DNA of 64,000 nucleotides from CAMYOC01 sp963704875. Lineage in GTDB: Bacteria; Pseudomonadota; Gammaproteobacteria; Steroidobacterales; XN24. The stretch's first letter is position 1. Each line of letters starts with the position of its first letter. The notes below the pieces were generated by a model, which ran no database searches, had not been told where the DNA came from, and worked only from the letters and a program-made list of their open reading frames with translations. The DNA lies in NCBI GenBank assembly GCA_963704875.1, contig CAVPIA010000008.1, positions 744,001 to 808,000 of the forward strand, read 5' to 3'. The translations under genes were made by a program, and so were the position numbers. Positions 8,440 to 17,423 of this stretch are shown piece by piece.

Positions 8440-9153
8440 CTAGTCACCGCTGGCCTGCCAGGGAAAACTGCCAGTCACAGGGTCCTCCGACTTGCGCGAT
8501 GGCTGTAGCGTGATTTCAATCAGGCGCGGCAGAAATCCGCCAGGCAAGCTCACATCCTGTCTCAAAATCTGGAAGTATTGAAACGAATACTTCAACCCGG
8601 ATTCATCCTTGCCCGCCGCGCCAATCGGCAGGGTGATGGTCTCCCCGGCCTTGTCGCCGACCACATTCAGGTGAACGGTGCCTTTTTGTCGTTTGCTCTG
8701 GCGGCCGGCCTGGACCAGAACCAGACGCAACTGGTAGCTGCGGTCGTCCTGCCCGGGCTGAACCTGCACCGTCTGAACCTGCAGACCGGTACTGCCATCG
8801 GCCGGTGACATGACGCCGCGATAAAACGCGAGCTGCTCCTTCAGTTCGGCGATCTGTGACTGGAGGTCATCCAGATCGCCGGTCACCCGCTGATAGCCCT
8901 CCTGTTCCACTCTGCCGGTCGTTCTCAGCAGAGCAAGATCCCAACGCAAGGCTTCGTTTTCCTTATCCAGTTCGCTGATCCGTGCGGCCAGAAGATCACG
9001 CGCTTCCGCAGCGGCCGGCGCATGATAGCCGGCTGCCCGACGACCCCATTCGAAGGACCCACCCAGCGCAACCATCCCAAGGACTGCCGCCATTCCCAGC
9101 GCCAGCCGCGAATTCAGTCTCGTTCGAGGTGTTACAACCAGTCGCGATGCCAT
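8440..9153 (-). CDS. DUF6776-family membrane-anchored coiled-coil protein
   Basis: A 237-residue protein of unknown function. It has a short basic N terminus, one membrane segment (about 17-36), a coiled coil with heptad spacing (about 47-112, including AARISELDKENEALRWDL) and a C-terminal beta-rich domain (about 120-230). Known gammaproteobacterial homologues (DUF6776) lie next to bactofilin genes, as here, with the bactofilin gene 132 bp downstream on the same strand. A structural role at the envelope is inferred from the neighbour only. Confidence 0.75.
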   Translation of the reverse strand: MASRLVVTPRTRLNSRLALGMAAVLGMVALGGSFEWGRRAAGYHAPAAAEARDLLAARISELDKENEALRWDLALLRTTGRVEQEGYQRVTGDLDDLQSQIAELKEQLAFYRGVMSPADGSTGLQVQTVQVQPGQDDRSYQLRLVLVQAGRQSKRQKGTVHLNVVGDKAGETITLPIGAAGKDESGLKYSFQYFQILRQDVSLPGGFLPRLIEITLQPSRKSEDPVTGSFPWQASGD

Positions 9154-9403
9154 AGGCTTTTTCGGAATTCCTTCTGGTGCTCAGTCAGACCGGCTGCAGA
9201 GCCGGGCCGGCAGCAAGCCGCTCAGATTTGTTATGCCTGACATGCCGCATGTTGGCGATTGTCATGCTCGATTTTCGGACCCGGGTCACATTCTGTCGCC
9301 GCACTCGTCGATAAGTCATCAACCCGTTGCCGGGATCGCGCCGGCCGTGGTCCGTGGTCCAATACTCGGGTGGCAAGATGCAGGCTATGCAGACGCCCCG
9401 GCG

Positions 9404-9991
9404 TCAGACGTTGCGGGAGCCATTGCCGCGATGACTGGCTCGGTCATCGCGTTGGGCATTACCTCCAGGATCGCCACTACCATTGCCCGGGCCGCGCTCA
9501 GCGCCGGGCTCCGGAAACAGCATCGGCCGCAATTCCTGCAGCGCGCGTTTATAGACACGGCGCTTGAAGTAGATCACGTTGCGCAGCGGAAACCAGTAAT
9601 CGACCCATTTCCAGCGATCGAACTCGGGCTTATCGGTGGTATCGAAGCGCAGGTGCGTTTCAGGGCTCACCAGCCGCAGCAGAAACCAGCGCTGCTTTTG
9701 ACCGATACACAAGGGCTGGCTGTGGCGTCGAATATAGCGGCGAGGCAGACGGTAGCTCAGCCAGCCACTGGTATGGCCGACTATCTCCACATCAGCTGCC
9801 GTCAGTCCGATCTCTTCCGCGAGTTCCCTGAACATGGCCTCCTCAGGGTCCTCGCCGGGCTGGATACCGCCCTGGGGAAATTGCCAGCCATCACGGCCGG
9901 CGCGCCCGCCCCAAAACAGCTTCCTGTCGCCACTGCACAGAACGATACCGACGTTGGCCCGAAAGCCCTGCTCGTCGATGAAATCCGTCAT
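9404..9991 (-). CDS. rppH: RNA pyrophosphohydrolase
   Basis: Removes pyrophosphate from 5'-triphosphorylated RNA and so starts mRNA decay. The 195-residue Nudix protein carries the Nudix box from GGIQPGEDPEEAMFRELAEE to IGL (about residues 40-62) and the RppH-typical opening MTDFIDEQGFRANVGIVL. ATG 9991 is preferred, with AAGGA upstream, since the frame open to 10357 has no family sequence. The C-terminal 30 residues are a Gly/Asn/Arg-rich tail (GNGSGDPGGNAQ) beyond the fold. The usual partner ptsP is not adjacent. Confidence 0.94.
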   Translation of the reverse strand: MTDFIDEQGFRANVGIVLCSGDRKLFWGGRAGRDGWQFPQGGIQPGEDPEEAMFRELAEEIGLTAADVEIVGHTSGWLSYRLPRRYIRRHSQPLCIGQKQRWFLLRLVSPETHLRFDTTDKPEFDRWKWVDYWFPLRNVIYFKRRVYKRALQELRPMLFPEPGAERGPGNGSGDPGGNAQRDDRASHRGNGSRNV

Positions 9992-10160
9992 TAAGGATAA
10001 TCCTTTACTTGAGTCGCATTCTTCCACAAACCGCCATCGCCGAACAACAACCGCGACGGGTGGCCGTGGTATCGTTCGCGGCGGTTCCCGGAACCCGCGA
10101 ATCGGCCGCCGTGCGGCAGTCGCTGCCGCCGGACCAGGCTTGCCCTGCTGAGGAGTTGAC

Positions 10161-11141
10161 GTGATCGCCCGACGGCCCATAGTCGCCTGTCTGATCCTGA
10201 CGCTGGTCGCGTTGGCGGCGCTGATGGTCGCACTGCTGACGGGCAGCGTGCCCCTGAGCCCGGCCGACGTCTGGCACGGCCTGCTCGACGACAATGGCAT
10301 CACCGGCACCTTGATCAATGAGCTGCGTCTGCCGCGTGCCTTGAACGCGTTCGCCACCGGAGGTCTGCTGGCGCTGGCGGGTGCGTTGATGCAGGTATTG
10401 CTGCGAAACCCGCTAGCCGACCCCTATGTGCTGGGCGTCTCGGGCGGCGCGGCCGTGATCGCGTTGTCGGCGATCATGCTCGGCCTGGGCAGTCTGTGGG
10501 TAGACCTGGGCGCATTCGCCGGCGCGATGGGTACGACGCTGCTGGTGTTCGGGCTCTCCAGGCGGCGCGCCGCGTGGGTACCCTTGCGGCTGTTGCTTAC
10601 CGGCGTGGTGCTGGCGGCCGGTTTCGCTGCGATTATCAGCCTGATGCTGGCGCTGAGTCCGGACGCCAATTTGCGCGGAATGTTGTTCTGGTTGATGGGC
10701 GACCTGTCTTTCGCCACGCATCCCGGACCCCACCTGCTGTTGCTGGGCGTCGCGGTTCTGCTTGGACTGTTTGTCGCGCGGCCGCTGAATGTTCTTGCCA
10801 GGGGCGATCTTCAGGCCGGCGCGCTTGGCGTCGCGGTGCAGCCTCTGCGTATCGGCATCTACCTGAGCAGCTCGCTAATCACCGCGGTTGCGGTGACCAC
10901 GGCCGGAAGCATCGGATTCGTTGGCCTGGTCGTTCCGCATCTGGTGCGGATGCTGGTCGGACAGGATCACCGCGTGTTGCTGCCCGCGGCCGCGCTGGCC
11001 GGAGGCAGTCTGCTGGTATTCGCCGATACGCTGGCGAGGACAGTGATTGCGCCCCGGCAATTGCCGGTTGGCGCGCTTACGGCGCTGTTGGGGGTGCCGC
11101 TGTTTCTGATTCTGGTCAGCCGGCAACGGTCGGTTAACTGA
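10161..11141 (+). CDS. btuC: FecCD/BtuC-family ABC transporter permease
   Basis: A 326-residue polytopic inner-membrane permease with about ten helices and the conserved family segments ELRLPRALNAFATGG, LQVLLRNPLADPYVLGVSGG-like (here MQVLLRNPLADPYV) and GFVGLVVPHLVRM, the coupling region. The family imports cobalamin, haem or siderophores. GTG 10161 has GAGGAG 5 bp upstream. No ATPase or binding protein is adjacent, but unlinked btuD- and btuF-like genes occur at 18817 and 24061, so cobalamin is the best guess for the substrate; an iron-chelate permease is the alternative. Confidence 0.82.
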   Translation: MIARRPIVACLILTLVALAALMVALLTGSVPLSPADVWHGLLDDNGITGTLINELRLPRALNAFATGGLLALAGALMQVLLRNPLADPYVLGVSGGAAVIALSAIMLGLGSLWVDLGAFAGAMGTTLLVFGLSRRRAAWVPLRLLLTGVVLAAGFAAIISLMLALSPDANLRGMLFWLMGDLSFATHPGPHLLLLGVAVLLGLFVARPLNVLARGDLQAGALGVAVQPLRIGIYLSSSLITAVAVTTAGSIGFVGLVVPHLVRMLVGQDHRVLLPAAALAGGSLLVFADTLARTVIAPRQLPVGALTALLGVPLFLILVSRQRSVN

Positions 11142-11154
11142 GCCTCAGCGGCCC

Positions 11155-12246
11155 TCAGGAAGCGGCCCAGCGGACCAGGTCGCGCCCGTCCGCCTTGGCC
11201 CGGTACAGCTGGACATCGGCTTCCGCGATCAGCTTCTCACCCAGCGACTTGAGGTCGGCGACGCCAGCCGTTGGCCTGACCGCCGCCATGCCAACAGAGA
11301 CCGTCACCTCGACCTCCTTCTCCGGGCCAAAACGAATCGGGCTGCCGGCCACCGCCTGCCGAATCCGCTCTGAAAGGCCGACCGCATCCTCAGCCCGGGT
11401 ATCCGGCAACAGCAGCGCGAATTCCTCACCACCGTAGCGGGCCGCTACGTCGCTGGCGCGCACTTCCATTTCAATGCGATCGGCTATCTCCCGCAACACC
11501 TGGTCACCCGCCAGATGGCCATGCGTGTCGTTGACTGCCTTGAAATGGTCGACATCCACCAACACACAGGTCAGCCAGCTCTCGCCACGCTGCGCCCGCG
11601 CCAGCTCCTCCGCCAGCCTGCTTTGCAGATAGCGGCGGTTGCTCAATCCGGTCAGGACATCCGTCAGGCCACTACGCACCAGTCGCGCCCGGTTGATCGC
11701 ATTCTCCAGGCACACCGCGGTCACGTTGGCCAGATGGTCGAGGAAATCGGTGCCATGGTGCCGGGTGAACCGCCGGTCATCGCGACTGCCAAAAGTCAGT
11801 GCGCCAAGAAGCTGGTCCTGCCGTCGCAAAGGCAGGATCGCGATCGACGCAAGACCCTGTATACCGGGAAACAGGAGTTGATGATCCGCGCCAATATAGG
11901 GACCCAGCCAGGGCTGATACAAGGTCGCGAACTGCGGTGCCAGGCCGGCCAGCGTATCTACGAATTGAGCTTCAGGGCGACTCTCTACCGAGAATTGCTC
12001 GCTTTGAGCCAGATGCCGAACCTCGTGCTGGGGATCGACCAGCACCAGGCTGACCGCCTCCAATCCATGTGACCGGCACAGGCCATCGATGATCTGATCA
12101 AACAGGGCCACCAATGACTCCGCCTGCAACAGATTCAGCTCGCGCTGCTGCGCCAGTTTCCAGATCTTCTCGTTGCCCTCCGCTTCCGCGCGCAACTCGG
12201 CGAGCTGGTGACGCAGCTTGCGTGCTTCTGAATCCTGATCCGGCAT
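11155..12246 (-). CDS. GAF-like / GGDEF diguanylate cyclase
   Basis: A 363-residue predicted c-di-GMP synthase. An N-terminal coiled coil (about 5-40) and a GAF or DUF484-like sensor domain (about 45-190) precede a complete GGDEF domain (about 200-363) with active-site motif RYGGEEFALLLP. An RxxD inhibitory I-site (RASD) lies five residues before GGEEF, so product inhibition is expected. No signal peptide or membrane helix, so it acts in the cytoplasm. It is 34 bp downstream of the aldehyde dehydrogenase gene on the same strand. Confidence 0.9.
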   Translation of the reverse strand: MPDQDSEARKLRHQLAELRAEAEGNEKIWKLAQQRELNLLQAESLVALFDQIIDGLCRSHGLEAVSLVLVDPQHEVRHLAQSEQFSVESRPEAQFVDTLAGLAPQFATLYQPWLGPYIGADHQLLFPGIQGLASIAILPLRRQDQLLGALTFGSRDDRRFTRHHGTDFLDHLANVTAVCLENAINRARLVRSGLTDVLTGLSNRRYLQSRLAEELARAQRGESWLTCVLVDVDHFKAVNDTHGHLAGDQVLREIADRIEMEVRASDVAARYGGEEFALLLPDTRAEDAVGLSERIRQAVAGSPIRFGPEKEVEVTVSVGMAAVRPTAGVADLKSLGEKLIAEADVQLYRAKADGRDLVRWAAS

Positions 12247-12280
12247 GGCTGATTTCCTCTGTTGGCCGACCCGGTTCCGG

Positions 12281-13720
12281 TCAGCTCAGGAAGACTCGGT
12301 AAAGCAGTTTTTGTAACCAGCCACCGTGCGGCGCATAAAGCACTTTCGCGGTGTTGATCAGAGGTCGGGACAGCACGGCCTTATGGTGGGAAAACGTGAG
12401 GAATCCTTCATGGGCATGATAGTGACCCATCCCGGAATCGCCGATGCCGCCCACGGGCAGATCTTCGGCGATGAAATGAGTGATCGCGTCATTGACGCAG
12501 ACGCCACCGGAATGGGTCGACTCGAGGATCCTTTGCCGGCGCTGGCTGTCGCGGTCAAACAGATTGATCGCCAGCGGGCGCGGCCGCTGATTGATGTAGT
12601 CAAGCGCCTGTTCCAGCGAGCGATAGGGAACGATGGGCAATATCGGTCCGAAAATCTCTTCCTGCATCACACGCATGTCCGGTTTAGCGCCACGGATCAG
12701 ATGGACCGGCATCCGACGGGATCCCGGATTTGCTTCACCACCGTCAGGGCTGAGCGCGATAACCTCGGCACCGCCCGCCCGCGCCTCTTCCAGATAGCCC
12801 TGCAGACGCGACCACTGCCGCTCATTGACGACACTGGTGTAGTCCTCATTGCGGACCATATCCGGATACATCTTATGCAACGCGGCGCTGAATTCGGTGA
12901 TGAACTCATCTACCCGGCCCTCGGGACACAGCACATAGTCAGGCGCGACACAGGTCTGACCGGCATTCAGGGCCTTGCCAAAACAGATTCTCTCAGCCGC
13001 CATCTTCATTGGCACATCTTCTGAGATCAGCGTCGGGGACTTACCACCGAGTTCGAGTGTTACCGGGGTCAGGTTTTCCGCCGCGGCTCGCATCACATGT
13101 TTGCCGACCTCGGTCGAGCCGGTGAACACCAGGTGATCGAACGCAAGTGAGGAAAACGCCTTGCCGGTCTCGACCTCGCCCAGGACCACGCCGACCTGGT
13201 TTTCGTCAAATGCCGTGGCCAGCATCGCACGCATCACCTCGGCGGTAGCAGGCGCTGATTCGGACATCTTCAGCATCACCCGATTGCCCGCGGCCAGCGC
13301 GCAGGTCAGCGGTCCGATAGCCAGAAACACCGGATAATTCCAGGGTACGATCACCCCGATCACGCCCTTGGGCTGGTAGACGACCTTGCAGCTGGTGGTC
13401 GCCAACAGCAGACCGGCATGGCGTCGCGACGGGCGCATCCAGCGGCGCAGGTGACGGCGGGCATAACGGATCCCCTGAACCGAGCCGAGCAGCTCCGCCA
13501 GCGTTTCGTGCCGGGAGCGACCACCGAAATCCTGATGGGCGGCCTCTGCGAAGCCGTCCTGGTGGGCGATCAGCGCATCCTTGAGCCGAGCGAGATCGGC
13601 GCGCCGCTGCTTGCCGTCGGGCATCGGTGCCGCGGCGAAGGCCTCGCGCTGGGCCCTGAACATGGCCTGCATGCGCTCTTTTTCGTGCTGTTCCTGAACG
13701 CTCTTCGGTTCGGCTGCCAT
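12281..13720 (-). CDS. calB: Coniferyl aldehyde dehydrogenase-type NAD(P)-dependent aldehyde dehydrogenase
   Basis: A 479-residue aldehyde dehydrogenase that oxidises aldehydes to acids. It has the Rossmann entry VIVPWNYPVFLAIGPL, catalytic glutamate region LELGGKSP and the nucleophile cysteine in NAGQTCVAPDYV. The VAPDYVL context and the C-terminal membrane-leaning tail (LQKLLYRVFL) match the coniferyl aldehyde dehydrogenase clade, whose members often act on fatty or aromatic aldehydes; true substrate unknown. Divergent from the formaldehyde pathway genes with 153 bp between, so a shared aldehyde-detoxifying role is likely. Confidence 0.88.
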   Translation of the reverse strand: MAAEPKSVQEQHEKERMQAMFRAQREAFAAAPMPDGKQRRADLARLKDALIAHQDGFAEAAHQDFGGRSRHETLAELLGSVQGIRYARRHLRRWMRPSRRHAGLLLATTSCKVVYQPKGVIGVIVPWNYPVFLAIGPLTCALAAGNRVMLKMSESAPATAEVMRAMLATAFDENQVGVVLGEVETGKAFSSLAFDHLVFTGSTEVGKHVMRAAAENLTPVTLELGGKSPTLISEDVPMKMAAERICFGKALNAGQTCVAPDYVLCPEGRVDEFITEFSAALHKMYPDMVRNEDYTSVVNERQWSRLQGYLEEARAGGAEVIALSPDGGEANPGSRRMPVHLIRGAKPDMRVMQEEIFGPILPIVPYRSLEQALDYINQRPRPLAINLFDRDSQRRQRILESTHSGGVCVNDAITHFIAEDLPVGGIGDSGMGHYHAHEGFLTFSHHKAVLSRPLINTAKVLYAPHGGWLQKLLYRVFLS

Positions 13721-13873
13721 TTTGGGCTTCTCTGTCTGGTATACCTGACCTGACTATATAGCCCACATGGGCCCGAATCCAGACGCGGGCAGACCGGGTG
13801 CCTGCTGGTCTATCATGGACCCGCTGAGCCCGTCTGGTGAGCGCATTTATCAAGCTAAGGAGGGATACCGGGG

Positions 13874-14983
13874 ATGAAAGCTAGAGCTGCTGTGGCCTGG
13901 GAAGCCGGCAAACCACTGGAAGTCGAGACCATCGAAGTCGAGGGTCCAAAGGCCGGAGAAGTGATGATCCAGATTGTGGCCACTGGCGTGTGCCATACCG
14001 ATGCGTTCACGCTGTCGGGCGAAGATCCCGAGGGCCTGTTTCCGGCGATCCTTGGGCATGAAGGCGGCGGGATTGTTGTTGAAACCGGGCCCGGTGTCGC
14101 CAGCCTGAAACCGGGTGATCACGTGATCCCGCTGTACACGCCGGAATGCGGCAGCTGTTCCTTCTGCACCTCCGGCCTGACCAACCTGTGCCAGGCCATC
14201 CGGGTGACTCAGGGCAAGGGCCTGATGCCTGACGGCAGCTCCCGTTTCTCGCTCAGCGGCAAACCCCTGTTTCACTATATGGGCACATCGACGTTTTCCG
14301 AGTACACGGTGCTGCCGGAAATTGCGGTCGCCAGGATCAATCAGACAGCCCCGCTGGACAAGGTGTGCCTGCTTGGCTGCGGCATTACCACCGGCATCGG
14401 CGCGGTGCTCAATACAGCAAAGGCACGCCCCGGCTCTACGGTGGCGGTGTTCGGGCTGGGCGGCATCGGCCTATCGGTGATCCAGGGCGCTGTAATGGCC
14501 AAGGCAGACCGGATCATCGGTATCGACATGAATCCCGACAAGTTCCCGATGGCGGCCGCTATGGGTGCCACCGACACCGTCAACCCGTCCGAGCATGCGG
14601 TGCCGATCCAGGAAGTAATCGTCGAAATGACCGATGGCGGCGTCGATTATTCGTTTGAATGCATCGGCAACGTCAACACGATGCGCGCAGCGCTCGAGTG
14701 TTGCCACAAGGGTTGGGGCGAATCGATCATCATCGGTGTGGCCGGCGCAGGTCAGGAGATCAGCACGCGGCCCTTCCAGCTGGTGACCGGCAGGGTCTGG
14801 CGTGGCACGGCCTTCGGTGGCGTAAAGGGCCGCAGCCAGCTGCCGGGCATGGTCGATCAGTATCTGGCCGGCGAAATCAAGGTCGACGAGATGATCACGC
14901 ATCGGTTTGGACTGGACCAGATCAATGACGCCTTTGACGTGATGCACCAGGGCAAGAGCATCCGTTCCGTGATCGACTTTTGA
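13874..14983 (+). CDS. adhC: S-(hydroxymethyl)glutathione dehydrogenase / class III alcohol dehydrogenase
   Basis: Oxidises the glutathione adduct of formaldehyde to S-formylglutathione using NAD. In 369 residues it shows the catalytic zinc ligands C40 and H61-E62, the structural zinc cysteines C92, C95, C98 and C106 (ECGSCSFCTSGLTNLC) and the NAD motif FGLGGIGLS. Full family length. An AAGGAGGG site ends 9 bp before ATG 13874. fghA follows after 4 bp, so the two are cotranscribed. No frmR repressor gene is adjacent. Confidence 0.97.
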   Translation: MKARAAVAWEAGKPLEVETIEVEGPKAGEVMIQIVATGVCHTDAFTLSGEDPEGLFPAILGHEGGGIVVETGPGVASLKPGDHVIPLYTPECGSCSFCTSGLTNLCQAIRVTQGKGLMPDGSSRFSLSGKPLFHYMGTSTFSEYTVLPEIAVARINQTAPLDKVCLLGCGITTGIGAVLNTAKARPGSTVAVFGLGGIGLSVIQGAVMAKADRIIGIDMNPDKFPMAAAMGATDTVNPSEHAVPIQEVIVEMTDGGVDYSFECIGNVNTMRAALECCHKGWGESIIIGVAGAGQEISTRPFQLVTGRVWRGTAFGGVKGRSQLPGMVDQYLAGEIKVDEMITHRFGLDQINDAFDVMHQGKSIRSVIDF

Positions 14984-14987
14984 CCCG

Positions 14988-15848
14988 ATGAGTGATCACA
15001 AATTCGAAGTCATAGCGAAGCATCAGAGCTTTGCCGGAGAACTGCTGTACTGCTCCCACCAATCCTCGGTATGCGATGCGCAAATGCGGTTCTCGATCTA
15101 CCTGCCACCGGCAGCCGGCCAGCGAACGGTACCCGCGCTTTACTGGTTGTCCGGACTTACCTGCAGCGAAGAGAACTTTATGGCCAAGGCCGGCGCCCAG
15201 GCGCATGCGGCTGCGCTTGGAATGGCCTTGATTGCACCGGACACCAGCCCGCGGGGTACCGGGATCCCGGGCGAAGATGATGACTGGGATCTGGGCACCG
15301 GGGCGGGATTCTATGTCGATGCAAGCGTCGAACCCTGGTCGCGTCACTATCGGACCCAGAGCTGGGTCACTGAAGAATTGCCGTCTGTAATTGGCGGCGA
15401 ATTCCCCGTCGACCCCGACAGGGTATCGATCAGTGGCCATTCCATGGGCGGCCACGGCGCGCTGGTCTGCGCGTTGCGCCACCCGCAGCAATACCGTTCG
15501 GTGTCCGCGTTTGCGCCAATCTGTTCTCCGCTGAACTGTCCGTGGGGGGAGAAGGCTCTGGGCGCATATCTCGGACCGCGCGGCCCCGCCTGGGAGGCTT
15601 ACGACGCCTGCGCTCTGATCAGCCGGGCCAGCGGGGGTGGCGAGCTGTTGGTGGATCAGGGCACCGCAGATCAGTTTTTGTCCGATCAGCTGAGACCAGA
15701 TCTGCTCGAGCGGGCATGCGATAAGGCGGGTTGGTCTCTTGAATTGCGATATCAACCAGGCTACGACCACAGCTACTATTTCATCGCCACGTTTATCGCT
15801 GACCATCTGCGCTGGCATGGTAGACGCCTTGGTTGTCAGGTCGACTGA
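14988..15848 (+). CDS. fghA: S-formylglutathione hydrolase
   Basis: Hydrolyses S-formylglutathione to formate and glutathione, the second step of formaldehyde detoxification. A 286-residue esterase-D-like alpha/beta hydrolase with nucleophile S152 in SGHSMGGHG and the N-terminal motif WLSGLTCSEENF. The acid/base residues are expected in DQGTADQF and in YDHSYYF near the C terminus. It begins 4 bp after adhC stops. Confidence 0.96.
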   Translation: MSDHKFEVIAKHQSFAGELLYCSHQSSVCDAQMRFSIYLPPAAGQRTVPALYWLSGLTCSEENFMAKAGAQAHAAALGMALIAPDTSPRGTGIPGEDDDWDLGTGAGFYVDASVEPWSRHYRTQSWVTEELPSVIGGEFPVDPDRVSISGHSMGGHGALVCALRHPQQYRSVSAFAPICSPLNCPWGEKALGAYLGPRGPAWEAYDACALISRASGGGELLVDQGTADQFLSDQLRPDLLERACDKAGWSLELRYQPGYDHSYYFIATFIADHLRWHGRRLGCQVD

Positions 15849-15902
15849 ATTATTTGCCGGTCTTGTTAAGATCGCGCCCTCGCCCGCCCGGAAACGCCTG
15901 AT

Positions 15903-17423
15903 ATGAGCAAACTCGCAATCGCCTCCAGCTCGCAGCTGGCAGCGGACGCCGGCGCCGAGGTCGCCCGCGCGGGCGGCAACGCGGTCGACGCAGCGATAGC
16001 CGCCAGCCTGGTATCGATGTGCACCGAGCCCGGCGTATGTGCACTGGGAGCAGTCGGTTATGTGACGCTGTGGACGCCCGATGGCCGGCCAGTGACCATC
16101 GATGGCTACGCCGAGATGCCCGGCAGGGGCCTGCCGGCGGAACGCCTTGGACAGGGTGCCTGGCCGGTTGAGATGGAATATGGCGGCGGTCTGCGGACCT
16201 TTGTCGGGCCCGGATCCGTTGCGATTCCGGGCGGGGTCGCGGCGCTTGGTCGTGCCTGGGAGCGCGACGGCCATCTGCCCTGGCGGGAAGTCGTCGAACC
16301 CGCGCGCGCGATCTCCGAGTATGGATTCCCGATGCCGAGGAACTCTCGCTACTATCTGCAGTATTCAGCCGACTGCGTTTACGGCTGGCAGCCGCACAGC
16401 GCCGGCATGCTACGCGACGCCAATGGCGAACTCGCATCGGTCGGCAGCCGGGTGCGGATCCCTGGCCTCGCGGATACGCTTGAGCGGATAGCTCGTCTCG
16501 GCGCGCAGGAGTTTTACACCGGAGAACTCGGCAACTATCTCGCTGACTTTGTCAACGAGGCCGGCGGCATGCTGACACGCGCGGATATGGCCGCCTATCG
16601 GGCCATTGAGCGTCCCAGCCTGGTCGTTGATCTCGATGCCTGGGAGGTCGCCACAACGCCAGCGCCGGCGATCGGGGGCGCGGCATTGGTCGCCATGATG
16701 ATGCTGACGCGCAAGGTGCAGGCCGATGGCTGGAGCCCGGCCGCGGTGGCAAATATGGTAGAGGCGCAACGATCGGTCATCGATTACCGGACCGAGGTGC
16801 TGTTTGCCAGCAAGGACGTGGAACGTGACGTACTGTCGATGCTGGAAGCGATCAGCAAGGACCAGCGGCCTGGCCGATCGGGTTCAACGGTCCATACCTC
16901 GGTGGTTGACGGCAGCGGTTTGGGCTGTGCGATCACCATGTCATCCGGTTACGGCTCGGGAGTCCTGCCTGTTGACACCGGCGTGTGGCTGAATAATTCA
17001 CTGGGTGAAGTCGAACTGGGCAGCGGCGGCCTGTTGCTCGAGAAGCCGGGGACCAGACTGTCCTCGAACATGGCACCGACGGTGGCCCGCCGCAAAGACG
17101 GCACGGTCCTGGCCATAGGCTCGCCCGGCGCAGAACGTATTACTACGGCGATCCTGCAAACATTAATCAACTTCATGCATTTTGATATGTCACTGGAAGA
17201 CGCGGTGGCCCATCCTCGTTGTCACGTCGAACGCGCCGGCAACGGCTATCGGGTGGCTCACGAACCGGGTCTGCCGATGGATGAATGTCCATTGCCGCTG
17301 CGATCGGTTGATCAGCCGTCCATGTATTTTGGTGGTGTAGCCGCCGCGCAATGGAAGCCAGGCGCAGGATTCACTGTGGCCGGTGACCCGCGACGCAACG
17401 GCGGCACGGCGCTGGCCGGATGA
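15903..17423 (+). CDS. Gamma-glutamyltransferase-family protein without signal peptide
   Basis: A 506-residue Ntn-hydrolase of the GGT family, which cleaves gamma-glutamyl bonds such as that of glutathione after self-processing. The threonine expected to become the new N terminus is T329 in GSTVHTSVVD, aligned with TTHxSVVD of E. coli GGT; the glycine motif SPGAERITT also fits. The protein starts directly at the family core (SSSQLAADAGAEVARAGGNA) with no leader, so a cytoplasmic location is inferred. It follows fghA by 54 bp, and its stop overlaps the next gene by 4 bp. Substrate unproven. Confidence 0.85.
   Translation: MSKLAIASSSQLAADAGAEVARAGGNAVDAAIAASLVSMCTEPGVCALGAVGYVTLWTPDGRPVTIDGYAEMPGRGLPAERLGQGAWPVEMEYGGGLRTFVGPGSVAIPGGVAALGRAWERDGHLPWREVVEPARAISEYGFPMPRNSRYYLQYSADCVYGWQPHSAGMLRDANGELASVGSRVRIPGLADTLERIARLGAQEFYTGELGNYLADFVNEAGGMLTRADMAAYRAIERPSLVVDLDAWEVATTPAPAIGGAALVAMMMLTRKVQADGWSPAAVANMVEAQRSVIDYRTEVLFASKDVERDVLSMLEAISKDQRPGRSGSTVHTSVVDGSGLGCAITMSSGYGSGVLPVDTGVWLNNSLGEVELGSGGLLLEKPGTRLSSNMAPTVARRKDGTVLAIGSPGAERITTAILQTLINFMHFDMSLEDAVAHPRCHVERAGNGYRVAHEPGLPMDECPLPLRSVDQPSMYFGGVAAAQWKPGAGFTVAGDPRRNGGTALAG

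Noticed and set aside
9233..9994. Rightward frame opposite rppH
   Set aside because: Shadow of the Nudix gene; the product is low-complexity without domain.
9992..10160. Second cobalamin riboswitch before btuC
   Set aside because: No B12 box or core motif is present in this stretch.
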